Assembly (NCBI RefSeq): GCF_000827885.1
Contig: NZ_JTKH01000021.1
Coordinates: 186,001 to 250,000 of the forward strand
Length of the DNA: 64,000 nucleotides
Origin: Vibrio renipiscarius
Lineage (GTDB): Bacteria; Pseudomonadota; Gammaproteobacteria; Enterobacterales; Vibrionaceae
Direction: 5' to 3'
Position numbers and translations under genes: made by a program. The notes below the pieces were generated by a model. That model searched no databases and had not been told where the DNA came from. It saw only the letters and a list, made by a program, of their open reading frames with translations. Positions 17,371 through 26,828 of the stretch are shown piece by piece; the stretch's first letter is position 1; every line of letters begins with the position of its first letter.

Positions 17371-18174
17371 TTAAATCGGATAATGCTGCACGCAAAGGGC
17401 TTCACACAACCCAACATCAAAACGTTGGGTTTGGCCATCAAGGCTGACTTCCAATTGATAGAAATAGTCGTCTGCCGATTGAATTGAATCGTTGTATATC
17501 GGCGCTTCAATTTGAAATAAGGCGGATGTGTGATTATTTCGCACATCGATAGGAAGCAAATAAGTCATACCATTAAATTTTACTGACGCCGACACTAACC
17601 CTGCCGCATAAGTTTTATAGTAGAGGTTGACCAAAAATTCACAGCCACCACCATGATGCCAAATTTGCTCCGTACTAATATGCTCTAAACGCACATGACG
17701 AATAAATTGCAGGTATGGCGCTTGCCATACACCGATTCGATCATCTTGTTTTTGGTGGTTTTTTTGATCAAGAGGGCAAACTGACTCTAACGGTTCTTCC
17801 TCTAAAAGAAGATCGTCATCTTGCTCAAGAAAAAGGATTTCAAATCGATTACGACCCAATTGCAGATAAGAACGAATGTCTCGTTTATAGCTCGCTTGTG
17901 TGCCATCACAATCAAAAACGGCAACACCATTAACCCGTACTTCCGCGTAGTAATCCACCCCAGCAATCACAAGATCAATAGCCGGAAAAGCCAGCATTGC
18001 CTCATCGACGTCTATATCGTGCATTAAATGCCACTCTTGCTCTGCGATCGACTGCTCTGACAAGGTGTCAGGTAAAATATGGCTAAGAGGATTCGGGAAA
18101 ATAAGGTCGTCTTGTGGAATGGATAAGTCCGTTAATGGCGAGAGTTGCCATAGACCTGCGAGAGATAATTCCAT
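17371..18174 (-). CDS. Stand-alone beta-mannosidase-like N-terminal (glycosyl hydrolase 2 sugar-binding) domain protein
   Basis: 267 aa with no signal peptide. The N-terminus MELSLAGLWQLSP resembles the start of GH2 beta-mannosidases, and ELAxxG-like elements such as IDLVIAGVDYYAEVRVNGVAVFDCDG and the IGVWQAPYLQFIRHVRLE strand match their galactose-binding-like jelly roll. A second beta-sandwich-like part follows (about 175-260). The catalytic TIM barrel, with its two glutamates, is absent and there is no room for it: the stop at 17371 is followed by the convergent DUF2061 gene. It is therefore a carbohydrate-binding-like cytoplasmic protein of unknown role, or an ancient truncation. The frame is intact and well formed. 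Confidence 0.65.
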   Translation of the reverse strand: MELSLAGLWQLSPLTDLSIPQDDLIFPNPLSHILPDTLSEQSIAEQEWHLMHDIDVDEAMLAFPAIDLVIAGVDYYAEVRVNGVAVFDCDGTQASYKRDIRSYLQLGRNRFEILFLEQDDDLLLEEEPLESVCPLDQKNHQKQDDRIGVWQAPYLQFIRHVRLEHISTEQIWHHGGGCEFLVNLYYKTYAAGLVSASVKFNGMTYLLPIDVRNNHTSALFQIEAPIYNDSIQSADDYFYQLEVSLDGQTQRFDVGLCEALCVQHYPI

Positions 18175-18239
18175 GTCATATAAACTTGCGCTAGATCAAA
18201 TTAGCTCAAAGTATAATGAATAGTCTCAGAGATAGAAAC

Positions 18240-18269
18240 AAAAATACCAGCGCTATGGCTGGTATTTTT
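18240..18269. terminator. Terminator downstream of rraB
   Basis: aaaaataccagc / gctggtattttt, perfect 12-bp arms with a 6-base loop; symmetrical A and T tracts make it bidirectional. Confidence 0.88.
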
Positions 18270-18300
18270 ATACGTGAAGGCAATCACTTACGAAGAAAAA

Positions 18301-18720
18301 TTACTCTTCGTCGTCCTCTTCGTCTTCATCAGGGTAAAGCGCGTCTTCACCCTCGTAGTAAGTACCCCAGCCATCGTAAATAATGTCAAACTTTTCAGCT
18401 AGGTGAACAAGCTTAAACACTTGCTCGTCGATCGCTTCAGGGTTCAAAACAGATTGCATCGTCGCATCACAACAAAGCAGCTTTTTGCCATCTTCGTCTT
18501 CTGTTTCTTCAGCTTCTAATACTTCAAAGCCCATTTTGAATGCTTCAACAACCGCTTTCTCAAGGGTTTCAAAGTCTTCAGCAAATAGATGGTGCTCAAT
18601 GTCATATAGCGCATCTGGATCACTGCCATCTTCAAGCAATGCTTGGATAATATCGCGAGTCTCTTCCTTTTGAATCTCGATTAACTCTTCTACCGATAGA
18701 TATTCATCTTCATGAGACAT
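18301..18720 (-). CDS. rraB: Regulator of ribonuclease E activity B (RraB)
   Basis: Protein inhibitor that binds the degradosome scaffold region of RNase E and changes its cleavage of certain mRNAs. 139 aa. The central block [27 protein letters not shown]...[19 protein letters not shown] and [21 protein letters not shown] match E. coli YjgD/RraB closely, including the acidic tail. I chose ATG 18720 ([13 protein letters not shown]), which has the Shine-Dalgarno ctggag; the open frame extends to 18798 without similarity. It does not form an operon with neighbours. Confidence 0.96.
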   Translation of the reverse strand: MSHEDEYLSVEELIEIQKEETRDIIQALLEDGSDPDALYDIEHHLFAEDFETLEKAVVEAFKMGFEVLEAEETEDEDGKKLLCCDATMQSVLNPEAIDEQVFKLVHLAEKFDIIYDGWGTYYEGEDALYPDEDEEDDEE

Positions 18721-19202
18721 AATTGTGCTCCAGCGTGTGATAACAGTAATGATGATTTGTCGCGACGAAATATCGCATGGATCCAAGAAAAATACCACCC
18801 AGAAACAGGGCTAGTCACCATTTTTCTCTGCATTTAAAGCGTGTTTCTAACCAAAGGTTACCGAAAAAATCGCCGCTTTCTAAGCCAAGTGAAGAAGAAA
18901 CAAAATCAGCACAAAGTTTCAAACATCAAAACATCCCACCGAGCACTTAATCTGCCTGCTTATCGGCATTTAGTGCATAGCTTTTAAATAAAAGACCGCA
19001 CAAATCGAATCACCAAAAAACGCAGCATATTTCAGCCACCTCATTTTCCAACCGAATGCTTTCTGACTCACTCGCAATGTGGCAATACTCAAGCCGCAAA
19101 CTGAGATGAATAATAACGCACATTAAACTCTGTCGTCGTTTACGAACACATCAGTGTTGTATGCTAAAAATGTCGTCAATAGAAAGCATATCCGCTTAAT
19201 TT

Positions 19203-19231
19203 TTGACAAAATATCCGCATTTAGCATTAAT
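19203..19231 (+). promoter_or_regulatory. Sigma-70-like promoter for arcA
   Basis: Perfect -35 TTGACA (19203-19208), 17-bp spacer, -10 ATTAAT (19226-19231, 4 of 6). It would start a roughly 60-nt leader before the arginine deiminase ATG. Confidence 0.6.
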
Positions 19232-19270
19232 CACAGACTTGCATCTTCTTCGTAACATTGTCATAAATAG

Positions 19271-19291
19271 AGGAGGAATTTGATGTAAGGA
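19271..19291 (+). promoter_or_regulatory. Start-stop minimal ORF with strong Shine-Dalgarno before arcA
   Basis: aggagg (19271-19276) is followed at ideal spacing by ATG (19283-19285) directly joined to TAA (19286-19288). The TAA overlaps aagga, which is the Shine-Dalgarno of the true start ATG at 19298. Initiating ribosomes would stop after one codon, right over the arcA ribosome site. Confidence 0.65.
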
Positions 19292-19297
19292 TACAAA

Positions 19298-20518
19298 ATG
19301 AGTAAGTTGTATGTGGGCTCAGAAGTTGGTCAACTCCGACGAGTATTGCTCAATCGCCCAGAGCGAGCGCTCTCCCACCTCACACCATCTAATTGCCATG
19401 AACTGCTCTTTGACGACGTATTAGCCGTGGAAGAAGCAGGAAATGAGCATGATATATTTGCAAGCACATTACGAAAACAAGATGTGGAAGTGTTGCTTCT
19501 GCATGATCTTTTGGTGGAAACCTTAGCGGTTCCAGAAGCGCGCGAATGGCTATTGGCGACACAAATTTCTGATTTCCGTTATGGTCCGCTGTTCGCACGA
19601 GATTTTCGCCACTACTTAAGCGAAATGGATAATGAACACCTCGCCTCGATCTTACTCGGTGGCCTCGCCTATTCTGAGTTGCCCTTTAAATCGGCCTCGA
19701 TTTTGCCCAAATTGCACCGCTCTCTTGATTTTGCCATTGAGCCGCTGCCCAATCATCTCTTCACTCGTGATACCTCTTGCTGGATTTACGGCGGCGTATC
19801 ATTGAACCCGATGATGATGCCAGCACGCCAGCGAGAAACGAACCACCTACGAGCAATCTATCATTGGCATCCGGTCTTTGCTGGGCAAGATTTTATTAAG
19901 TATTTTGGTGATGAAGATCTGCATTATGACAATGCCAACATTGAAGGCGGAGACGTTTTAGTCATTGGTAAAGGTGCGGTCTTAATTGGTATGTCTGAAA
20001 GAACCACAGCCCAAGGGGTTGAAAATCTAGCCGCACAATTATTTTTGCACCAACAAGCAAAGCAAGTCATTGTGGTTGAGCTGCCAAAAAGCCGCTCTTG
20101 CATGCACCTCGATACCGTCATGACCCATATGGATGTGGATACCTTTTCCATGTATCCCGAAGTGATGCGCAAAGATTTGAATACCTGGGTTTTAACCCCT
20201 GAAGGTGATGGACAAGTCCATATAGAAGCCGCGGTCAATTTGATCGCTGCGATTGAAAATGCACTAGGGTTGTCGGCACTTAAAATCATTACCACAGGGG
20301 GCGACAGCTATGAAGCAGAGCGAGAGCAGTGGAATGATGCCAATAATGTACTGACCGTGAAACCGGGGGTTGTGATTGGCTACGAGCGAAACGTCTACAC
20401 CAATGAAAAATATGATAAAGCCGGGATCACTGTGTTGCCGATCCCAGGCAACGAATTAGGACGTGGACGTGGCGGCGCGCGCTGCATGAGTTGCCCGATT
20501 GAGCGCGACGATATTTAA
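19298..20518 (+). CDS. arcA: Arginine deiminase
   Basis: Hydrolyses arginine to citrulline and ammonia, the first step of the arginine deiminase pathway, giving ATP and acid resistance. 406 aa. Guanidino-group-modifying enzyme motifs are in order: [12 protein letters not shown] (about 152-163), [13 protein letters not shown] (about 212-224), [12 protein letters not shown] (about 266-277) and the nucleophile Cys396 in [11 protein letters not shown]. The catalytic components look intact. The other pathway genes (ornithine carbamoyltransferase, carbamate kinase, antiporter) are not in this window. The gene is monocistronic, ending at a strong terminator. The symbol arcA here means the deiminase, not the two-component regulator. 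Confidence 0.96.
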   Translation: MSKLYVGSEVGQLRRVLLNRPERALSHLTPSNCHELLFDDVLAVEEAGNEHDIFASTLRKQDVEVLLLHDLLVETLAVPEAREWLLATQISDFRYGPLFARDFRHYLSEMDNEHLASILLGGLAYSELPFKSASILPKLHRSLDFAIEPLPNHLFTRDTSCWIYGGVSLNPMMMPARQRETNHLRAIYHWHPVFAGQDFIKYFGDEDLHYDNANIEGGDVLVIGKGAVLIGMSERTTAQGVENLAAQLFLHQQAKQVIVVELPKSRSCMHLDTVMTHMDVDTFSMYPEVMRKDLNTWVLTPEGDGQVHIEAAVNLIAAIENALGLSALKIITTGGDSYEAEREQWNDANNVLTVKPGVVIGYERNVYTNEKYDKAGITVLPIPGNELGRGRGGARCMSCPIERDDI

Positions 20519-20590
20519 CTCTCAAAAGCACGACACTGATAAGATCCGCCACGATATCAAATAATCCTTTGATTATTCGATGTTTAAAAA

Positions 20591-20622
20591 AATAAAGCCG
20601 CGAATTCGCGGCTTTATTTTTA
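20591..20622. terminator. Bidirectional terminator between arcA and tldD
   Basis: aaataaagccgcg / cgcggctttattt, a near-perfect palindrome with a tiny loop and flanking A and T tracts, between the convergent genes. Confidence 0.92.
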
Positions 20623-20657
20623 ATCATGCTGATCAAGCATATCGTGAGTTAAACGGT

Positions 20658-22103
20658 TTACTCCGTACCACCCACAGTGATTGAATCTAGCTTCAGCGTT
20701 GGCTGACCAACACCGACAGGGACACTTTGACCGGCTTTACCACAAACACCAACACCACGGTCAATACTCAAATCATTGCCGACCATCGATACTTGCTGCA
20801 TCGCTTCAAGACCAGAACCAATCAAGGTTGCCCCTTTCACTGGGCGAGTGATCTTACCGTTTTCAATTAAGTAAGCTTCTGATGTTGAGAACACAAACTT
20901 GCCAGAGGTGATATCAACTTGGCCACCACCAAAGTTCGGTGCATAAAGGCCTTTCTTCACCGTTGAGATGATCTCTTCTGGTGTGTGTTGTCCCGGCAGC
21001 ATGTAAGTGTTCGTCATGCGTGGCATCGGAAGATGCGCGTAAGATTCGCGACGACCGTTTCCGGTTGGTGCCACGCCCATCAAGCGTGCATTCAGCTTAT
21101 CTTGCATGTAGCCTTTCAGTACGCCATTTTCAATCAACGTATTGTATTGACCCGCCACACCTTCATCATCGACGTTTAACGATCCACGAAGATCTTTTAA
21201 TGTGCCATCATCGACAATCGTACACAGCTTCGACGTTACTTGCTGGCCAACCTTGCCACTAAAGACCGACGATTCTTTACGGTTAAAATCACCTTCTAAA
21301 CCATGCCCAACCGCTTCATGCAGTAACACGCCCGGCCAGCCTGAACCCAGTACCACCGGCATTGTGCCAGCAGGCGCGGCATCCGCTTCTAAATTCACTA
21401 GCGCCATGCGAATCGCTTCATCCGCGTATTGATATGCCACGTTTTGGCCTTCAATACTCGTTAAAAAGTAATCGTAATTAAATCGACCACCACCGCCTGA
21501 ACTGCCACGTTCACGACGATCGCCTTTCTGGGCTAATACGGTAATCGATAAGCGCACGAGTGGACGTACATCGCCCGCATAAGTGCCGTCTGTTGCCGCC
21601 ACCAGCATTTGCTCGTGCACGCCACTTAAGCTAATCGATACTTCGTCAATCAGAGGTTCTTTGGTACGAATATAGGCATCTAATTCTTTTAGCAGTGCCG
21701 TTTTTTTCTCTTTTTCCCAACAATTTAGTGGGTTATCAGCCGCGTAATATGCTTGATTATCAAAACGCTTGAACGCTTGAACTTTGCCATTTTGGCCTTG
21801 TTGAGCAATACCGCGGGCAGCAATGGCACTTTGCTTCAAACCATCAAGTTGAATTTGGTCAGAATAAGCAAAACCGGTTTTTTCACCCGTAATCGCTCGA
21901 ACACCTAAGCCACAATCAATATTGAACGAACCATCTTTAATAATGCTGTCTTCCAACACCAAAGATTCATGCCAACTAGACTGAAAGTAGATGTCAGCGT
22001 AGTCAATTTGACGAGTGGCAATACTCTCTAAAGTGCTCGCGATGTCGTGCTCTGTTAGACCACCGGGTTTGAGTAACGCATCTTCTACGTGATTAATTGT
22101 CAT
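20658..22103 (-). CDS. tldD: Metalloprotease TldD
   Basis: One half of the TldD/TldE (PmbA) heterodimeric protease that degrades unfolded peptides, processes microcin B17 and clears CcdA antitoxin. 481 aa, usual length. The zinc motif [11 protein letters not shown] (HExxxH, about 260-270) is intact, as are [21 protein letters not shown] near the C-terminus and the N-terminal DYADIYFQ...[11 protein letters not shown]. It is the last gene of the mreB-to-tldD cluster, 9 bp after nit. Its partner PmbA is not in the window. Confidence 0.97.
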   Translation of the reverse strand: MTINHVEDALLKPGGLTEHDIASTLESIATRQIDYADIYFQSSWHESLVLEDSIIKDGSFNIDCGLGVRAITGEKTGFAYSDQIQLDGLKQSAIAARGIAQQGQNGKVQAFKRFDNQAYYAADNPLNCWEKEKKTALLKELDAYIRTKEPLIDEVSISLSGVHEQMLVAATDGTYAGDVRPLVRLSITVLAQKGDRRERGSSGGGGRFNYDYFLTSIEGQNVAYQYADEAIRMALVNLEADAAPAGTMPVVLGSGWPGVLLHEAVGHGLEGDFNRKESSVFSGKVGQQVTSKLCTIVDDGTLKDLRGSLNVDDEGVAGQYNTLIENGVLKGYMQDKLNARLMGVAPTGNGRRESYAHLPMPRMTNTYMLPGQHTPEEIISTVKKGLYAPNFGGGQVDITSGKFVFSTSEAYLIENGKITRPVKGATLIGSGLEAMQQVSMVGNDLSIDRGVGVCGKAGQSVPVGVGQPTLKLDSITVGGTE

Positions 22104-22112
22104 ATTTCGCTC

Positions 22113-22931
22113 TTAATTTTTGATTTGATTAGTAAAGCGGCTATGGTCCATCACCGGCATGGCCGCTCTAATCTCATGTACTGCTTGTAAGTCCAGCTCA
22201 ACTAATAAATTACCTGGCGCATCATCAAGGCTGGCAAAAACTTCACCCCATGGTGAAACCACCATCGAATGCCCCCACGTTTGTCGACCGCCTTCGTGAA
22301 CGCCCGTCTGATTAACCGCCACCAGCCACGATTGCGTTTCAATCGCGCGCGCCGTCAATAACGGTTGCCAATGCACTCGTCCTGTCACGGCAGTGAAGGC
22401 CGCTGGTACCACAATCACGTTAGCACCACGTTTCGCTAATTCACTAAATAACTGCGGGAAACGAACATCATAACAAATCGTCAGGCCAAGATGGGCAAAA
22501 GGTGTTTCAACGCTCACCACTTTGCTTCCTGCCATAAAAGTCGCGGACTCACGATAACGTTGATGACTGTCGGCGACATCGACATCAAACATGTGCAGCT
22601 TATCGTAATGGGCCACCAATTGGCCGTCTGAGTTATAAACCAATAATGTTGTCGTGACCCCTTCGCCACAGCGAATAGGCATACTACCAACCACAACCCA
22701 CACACCATACCGGCTTGCTATCTTGGCTAGGCTGGATTGAATCGGGCCTTGATTGAGATGCTCAGCGTAGTAGTGGTAATCGCGACGAGAACCAAAGACT
22801 AAGGCATTTTCAGGCATTACGACCCAAGTTGCCCCTTCAGCGGCAAGCGCAGCAATTTGCTGTTCAATATAGGCCAGATTCAGTTGAGGATCTGGCCCTG
22901 AAGTCATTTGTATTAAACCGACTCTATCCAT
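22113..22931 (-). CDS. Carbon-nitrogen hydrolase (Nit1/deaminated glutathione amidase-like)
   Basis: 272-residue nitrilase-superfamily hydrolase, probably of the Nit1/YbeM branch that repairs deaminated glutathione. The catalytic triad is visible: Glu in WVVMPENALVFGS (about 41), Lys in HYDKLHMFDVD (about 112) and Cys in LGLTICYDVRFPQLF (about 155). It is cytoplasmic. It sits between yhdP and tldD with about 10-bp gaps, as in many gammaproteobacteria. The exact substrate cannot be read from the sequence. Confidence 0.9.
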   Translation of the reverse strand: MDRVGLIQMTSGPDPQLNLAYIEQQIAALAAEGATWVVMPENALVFGSRRDYHYYAEHLNQGPIQSSLAKIASRYGVWVVVGSMPIRCGEGVTTTLLVYNSDGQLVAHYDKLHMFDVDVADSHQRYRESATFMAGSKVVSVETPFAHLGLTICYDVRFPQLFSELAKRGANVIVVPAAFTAVTGRVHWQPLLTARAIETQSWLVAVNQTGVHEGGRQTWGHSMVVSPWGEVFASLDDAPGNLLVELDLQAVHEIRAAMPVMDHSRFTNQIKN

Positions 22932-22942
22932 GAGTCCTCCTT

Positions 22943-25900
22943 TTATTTCACAGCATCGCGCAATTTATTGGGTAACTTAAACTCCCCTTTACTGCGGGAT
23001 AATTCTTTCACGACCGGAGCATCGAGTGGCCCTTTCACCTCGTAGTCAACTTGAGTAAACACTTCGACAACAGGCGCAATCACCGTCGTTATCGCCAGCA
23101 CATAAAGGGCGGTTTGCGGCGTCACGGCGAAGGCAGTTAACACCGGAATGCCGGAGGTAATGTCAGGCACAAAATTCACTTCAGCATCAACGGTGTGATC
23201 ATTGAGGTTCGCGAGCCCTTTAATGCTCATATCACCGGCGATCGCATCCATCTTGATATCATTAGTCAAGAAAATGCCATTTTTAATCTCACCACTACCG
23301 GTAATCGAATTAAAGGCCATGCCTTCATCAAAGACGTCGCTGAAATCCAGCTGCATTTTCCGAATAATCGAATCAAGGCTAAACAAGCCCAGCAGCTTTG
23401 CTGCGCCGCTCACATCCGAGATCACCCCTTTACCGAGCTTAGACTGCACATTCCCCGATAACGAACTGACTTTCATCGACCAGGGTGCGCCATCCCATTG
23501 TAAATCGGCATCAATATCATAAGGGGCTTTTTGAATGCCCGATGAAATACCAAAGCGCTCCATGACTTCGCTGTTGTTGTCACCCGACACCGCAATATCA
23601 AATTGAGTATGGCTCTTTTCATCCGCCAGTCGCCATGTCCCCTTCATATTCACTTTACTGCTGCCGCTCACCAAGGAGACTTGCTTCCATTCGAGGACAT
23701 CACCTTGGCGTTGAAGATCCATATTCGCTTGACCCAATTTGTAGCCTTGAATCCATAAATCATCGATCGCCAGCGTAATACTCGGTACTTTCTGATGAAA
23801 ACTTCGATCAAACTCAGAAATCAGAGGCGCCGTTTGGTCTTCCGCTTCAAATAAACTCTTTCCTTTAAAAGCCTCTTCTTCAAGCATAGGTACAAATACG
23901 TGCAAACGCTCTAGTTTGACTGATAAATCATAAGGTTCAATGTAGCTTGCTTGACCTTTCGCCTCTTGGCTTGAAAGCGTCATCGACCAGCCAAGATCTT
24001 TTTGCTTGGCGCTAAATGAGACCTCGTTCCAATCGATACTTGCCAATTTGAGCTCATCAACGTCAATGTCAATCCGCTGCGGGCTTGGGATTTTGGGCGT
24101 ATTGAGATCGGCCAGCATTGAACGGGCAGGCTGATCGCTTGAAGGCGTGAGATATGACAACCACTCATCTAAATCAAATTGATGTGCACGAATGTTTAAT
24201 TGGTGCCCCACAATTGGACTTATCTTAAAACTGCCTTTGCCCAAGACCATATTTGACGCCGTCAATACGGGCGTTTTTGGTCGAATATCAATTTCCGTTT
24301 GATACTTAAAATCCGGTAATTGCAGACGAGCGGTAATGGACTGTTGATTACCCGATGCTTGTAGATGCGCCTTACCTTGTGCACCAACCTGATGGTTAAG
24401 TGGATAAGGGTAAGTGCTCGCTAACATTTGCAAATCAGCCGTGGCATCAACCTGATAAGTAAACCCAACGTCATTAAGCTGAATATCGACACTGGTATTC
24501 CACGGTAAATGCCCCGTGACAGGAGCTAACCATTGCTGACCAACATAAGGCTCGAGTGGCTTAACCTCCCAATCCCCTAATACATCGATACCGACCAAGT
24601 ATCCGCTGCCTTCACTTTCGCCGTTAAAATCAACCGACACCGCTTGATTCAGTAAGACCGCCGATAAGCCCGCCGCGGTCACAACGTCATTATCAAATTC
24701 AATTCGACCAGACACCGATTCTAATTGCATCGGTGGCGTATCAATCGTCACGTGGTTATTGCTCAGCTCAGCGTAACCCCATGCCCGTGTATCAAAGTCA
24801 GCAAAAGGGATTCGCAGCTGAAACTCAGACGTCACCATGCCGTCAACTTGAACGGTGGTCAGCGCCGCGCCCACAGAATCAACTAATGGCGATGCCATCA
24901 TGTAATCGCGTACCGCATTGCCTTGACCATTGGCCACCGCTTCAATCTCGATATGGCCATTTTCTGCCAAGTCAGGAATGCGCCCCGTAATACGCGTGGC
25001 GTTCACGCCCATCAACTTGGCACTTTTGGAATCGAGATGCATCGCCTCATTTTGAAACAAGAGATCCAATTGCAAATCCGTGACGGCTGGCCAACCGGTA
25101 TCAAAACTGAATTTGCCCTGCTCAAGGCCAACAAAGACTTGGAACATACCGTCATTATTTTGATACGGGAACTGAGCAAGCTCACCGTACCAAAGCAATT
25201 TAGCTGTTTTTGCTTTGCCACCTTGTACCGCTGTTGAAAGATAATCGGTTAACTCATCGCCCAGGGCGGGGACGGGTAAATAACGCCATGTTTCACCCGC
25301 ATTAAAAACATCGGCTTCAGCATAAAAAGATAAGAACGGGCTTTTTCCTGTGGGGAAATCAAGCCTAAACGCACCCAATACTTGCAAATCTGGCGTGGTG
25401 GCCGTGACTTTGTCTGCCCATAAGCGCCAACCTTGATCGCCAAGGTTCTGCCAAACCAGATCAATCTCACCTTGCTTAACATTAAGCGGAGCTTGGAAAA
25501 CCTCGTCATAGGGCATGACATCATCAATCACGCGTATTTGGGCCTGCGCTTGATGATAGTTACCACTCACATTCGCTTCTAAGTGATTCATTCCCGGCAG
25601 CAGTTGCCACTGCTTCAACGCGCCATTGGTTAATCTCGCCGAGTAACGCAGCGACGCTAAATCCTTCGCCATAGACACTCGAATATCATCAAGATCACCG
25701 CTTGGGCTGAGTTTGTCTAAGACTTGGGTTAATGCGCTCGAGTCAGGGGCTAATTTAGCCAGTGGCGTGACGGCGGCAAGATTCAAGTGAGAAACATTCA
25801 GACGCCATTTGTCCGCTTGCCAATTGAAGGCAATGTCCAATTCAGGCCAAGAGGTATCGTCAGTTCTCAATTGAAGTGAGTGAGCATTTACTTGCCAGCC

Positions 25901-26818
25901 ATCACCACTTGGTTGAAGCTGGAAAACACCCGATTCAAACATTAAGTCGTGGCGTGAGCCTTCTTGCCAGACTAATTCGGAAGGCAGTATTTCAACATAG
26001 GCGTTAACCGGTTTGCTACGATTGAGCGTTAACCAGCTATTAAAGCTAATTTGTCCCTTTTCAATCCCCGTTTCATGCTGCAAATAATGCGTCAGCCACG
26101 GCGTGACCACAATGTGCTCAGCAGAAAGGTAGAGCTCGCCACTCACATCAAGCAGTGATCCGTGATCAACAAAATTGGCTTTGATATCAAGTGAGTTTAA
26201 TTGCGTTTCCGCAATGGTTATCTCACCTTCAGCCATATGATGGCGGCCATTGTTTTTCCAATGCAGATTCTTGATATCAAGTTGGCGCTCTTCACCACTC
26301 ACCGCCATGAATAAGACGGTTGAGTTTTCTAAGGCAAACTCATCCAACTGTCTAAGCAGCAACTTATCTAGCTGCTCGATAACACTTTTTTGTTCTGCTT
26401 TGGGTTGTAATTGGGGATCTTGTTCGGTATTCACCCACTGTATTGCGCGCACGTCGAGTTTGAGATCGTGGATATTCAAATCCGCAATAACCGGTTCGAG
26501 TTGGAGCAAGGATTGGAACAGATCAAATTCTAATTCAACGGTTTGAGCGGAAAACTCAATACCACTGCCTTGAGGTGTGTTGGCTCTTACATTTGATAGC
26601 GATATGGAAGGATGGGTATTGCGCCAAAAACCGCTGATGTTGCCAATCTCAAAATCAAGTCCACTGTCTTGGTTTACCCAAGCTTGGATCTCGCCTTGAA
26701 AATGGTTCAATTTCGGTAAGGCAATTCGCAGTGCGGTCACCGCGATGGCTAACATCACCATCGCCGTAACACACACCCAAAGTAATATCTGTATTACACG
26801 ATTAACGGTTTTACTCAC
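22943..26818 (-). CDS. yhdP: YhdP, AsmA-family phospholipid transport protein
   Basis: 1291-residue inner-membrane-anchored periplasmic protein. One N-terminal helix (about 12-30, IQILLWVCVTAMVMLAIAVTAL) is followed by a long run of beta strands of the DUF3971 region and an AsmA-like C-terminal domain (LDFSDVFDEGMAFNSITGSGEIKNGIF, TAFAVTPQTALYVLAITTV). YhdP, with TamB and YdbH, is thought to form a hydrophobic bridge carrying phospholipids to the outer membrane. Length matches E. coli (1266). It lies 10 bp after rng in the mre-maf-rng-yhdP operon. Confidence 0.95.
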   Translation of the reverse strand: MSKTVNRVIQILLWVCVTAMVMLAIAVTALRIALPKLNHFQGEIQAWVNQDSGLDFEIGNISGFWRNTHPSISLSNVRANTPQGSGIEFSAQTVELEFDLFQSLLQLEPVIADLNIHDLKLDVRAIQWVNTEQDPQLQPKAEQKSVIEQLDKLLLRQLDEFALENSTVLFMAVSGEERQLDIKNLHWKNNGRHHMAEGEITIAETQLNSLDIKANFVDHGSLLDVSGELYLSAEHIVVTPWLTHYLQHETGIEKGQISFNSWLTLNRSKPVNAYVEILPSELVWQEGSRHDLMFESGVFQLQPSGDGWQVNAHSLQLRTDDTSWPELDIAFNWQADKWRLNVSHLNLAAVTPLAKLAPDSSALTQVLDKLSPSGDLDDIRVSMAKDLASLRYSARLTNGALKQWQLLPGMNHLEANVSGNYHQAQAQIRVIDDVMPYDEVFQAPLNVKQGEIDLVWQNLGDQGWRLWADKVTATTPDLQVLGAFRLDFPTGKSPFLSFYAEADVFNAGETWRYLPVPALGDELTDYLSTAVQGGKAKTAKLLWYGELAQFPYQNNDGMFQVFVGLEQGKFSFDTGWPAVTDLQLDLLFQNEAMHLDSKSAKLMGVNATRITGRIPDLAENGHIEIEAVANGQGNAVRDYMMASPLVDSVGAALTTVQVDGMVTSEFQLRIPFADFDTRAWGYAELSNNHVTIDTPPMQLESVSGRIEFDNDVVTAAGLSAVLLNQAVSVDFNGESEGSGYLVGIDVLGDWEVKPLEPYVGQQWLAPVTGHLPWNTSVDIQLNDVGFTYQVDATADLQMLASTYPYPLNHQVGAQGKAHLQASGNQQSITARLQLPDFKYQTEIDIRPKTPVLTASNMVLGKGSFKISPIVGHQLNIRAHQFDLDEWLSYLTPSSDQPARSMLADLNTPKIPSPQRIDIDVDELKLASIDWNEVSFSAKQKDLGWSMTLSSQEAKGQASYIEPYDLSVKLERLHVFVPMLEEEAFKGKSLFEAEDQTAPLISEFDRSFHQKVPSITLAIDDLWIQGYKLGQANMDLQRQGDVLEWKQVSLVSGSSKVNMKGTWRLADEKSHTQFDIAVSGDNNSEVMERFGISSGIQKAPYDIDADLQWDGAPWSMKVSSLSGNVQSKLGKGVISDVSGAAKLLGLFSLDSIIRKMQLDFSDVFDEGMAFNSITGSGEIKNGIFLTNDIKMDAIAGDMSIKGLANLNDHTVDAEVNFVPDITSGIPVLTAFAVTPQTALYVLAITTVIAPVVEVFTQVDYEVKGPLDAPVVKELSRSKGEFKLPNKLRDAVK

Positions 26819-26828
26819 AATCTTCCCG

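Larger units (their letters stand above)
18721..19297. other. 577-bp non-coding region between rraB and arginine deiminase
   Basis: Divergent spacer. The right end holds a sigma-70-like promoter (19203-19231), a start-stop minimal ORF (19283-19288) and a GC-poor leader. The left 400 bp hold the rraB promoter and no ORF with a ribosome site that I can support. The repeated word atatccgc occurs at about 19188 and 19211 on either side of the -35. Confidence 0.6.
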
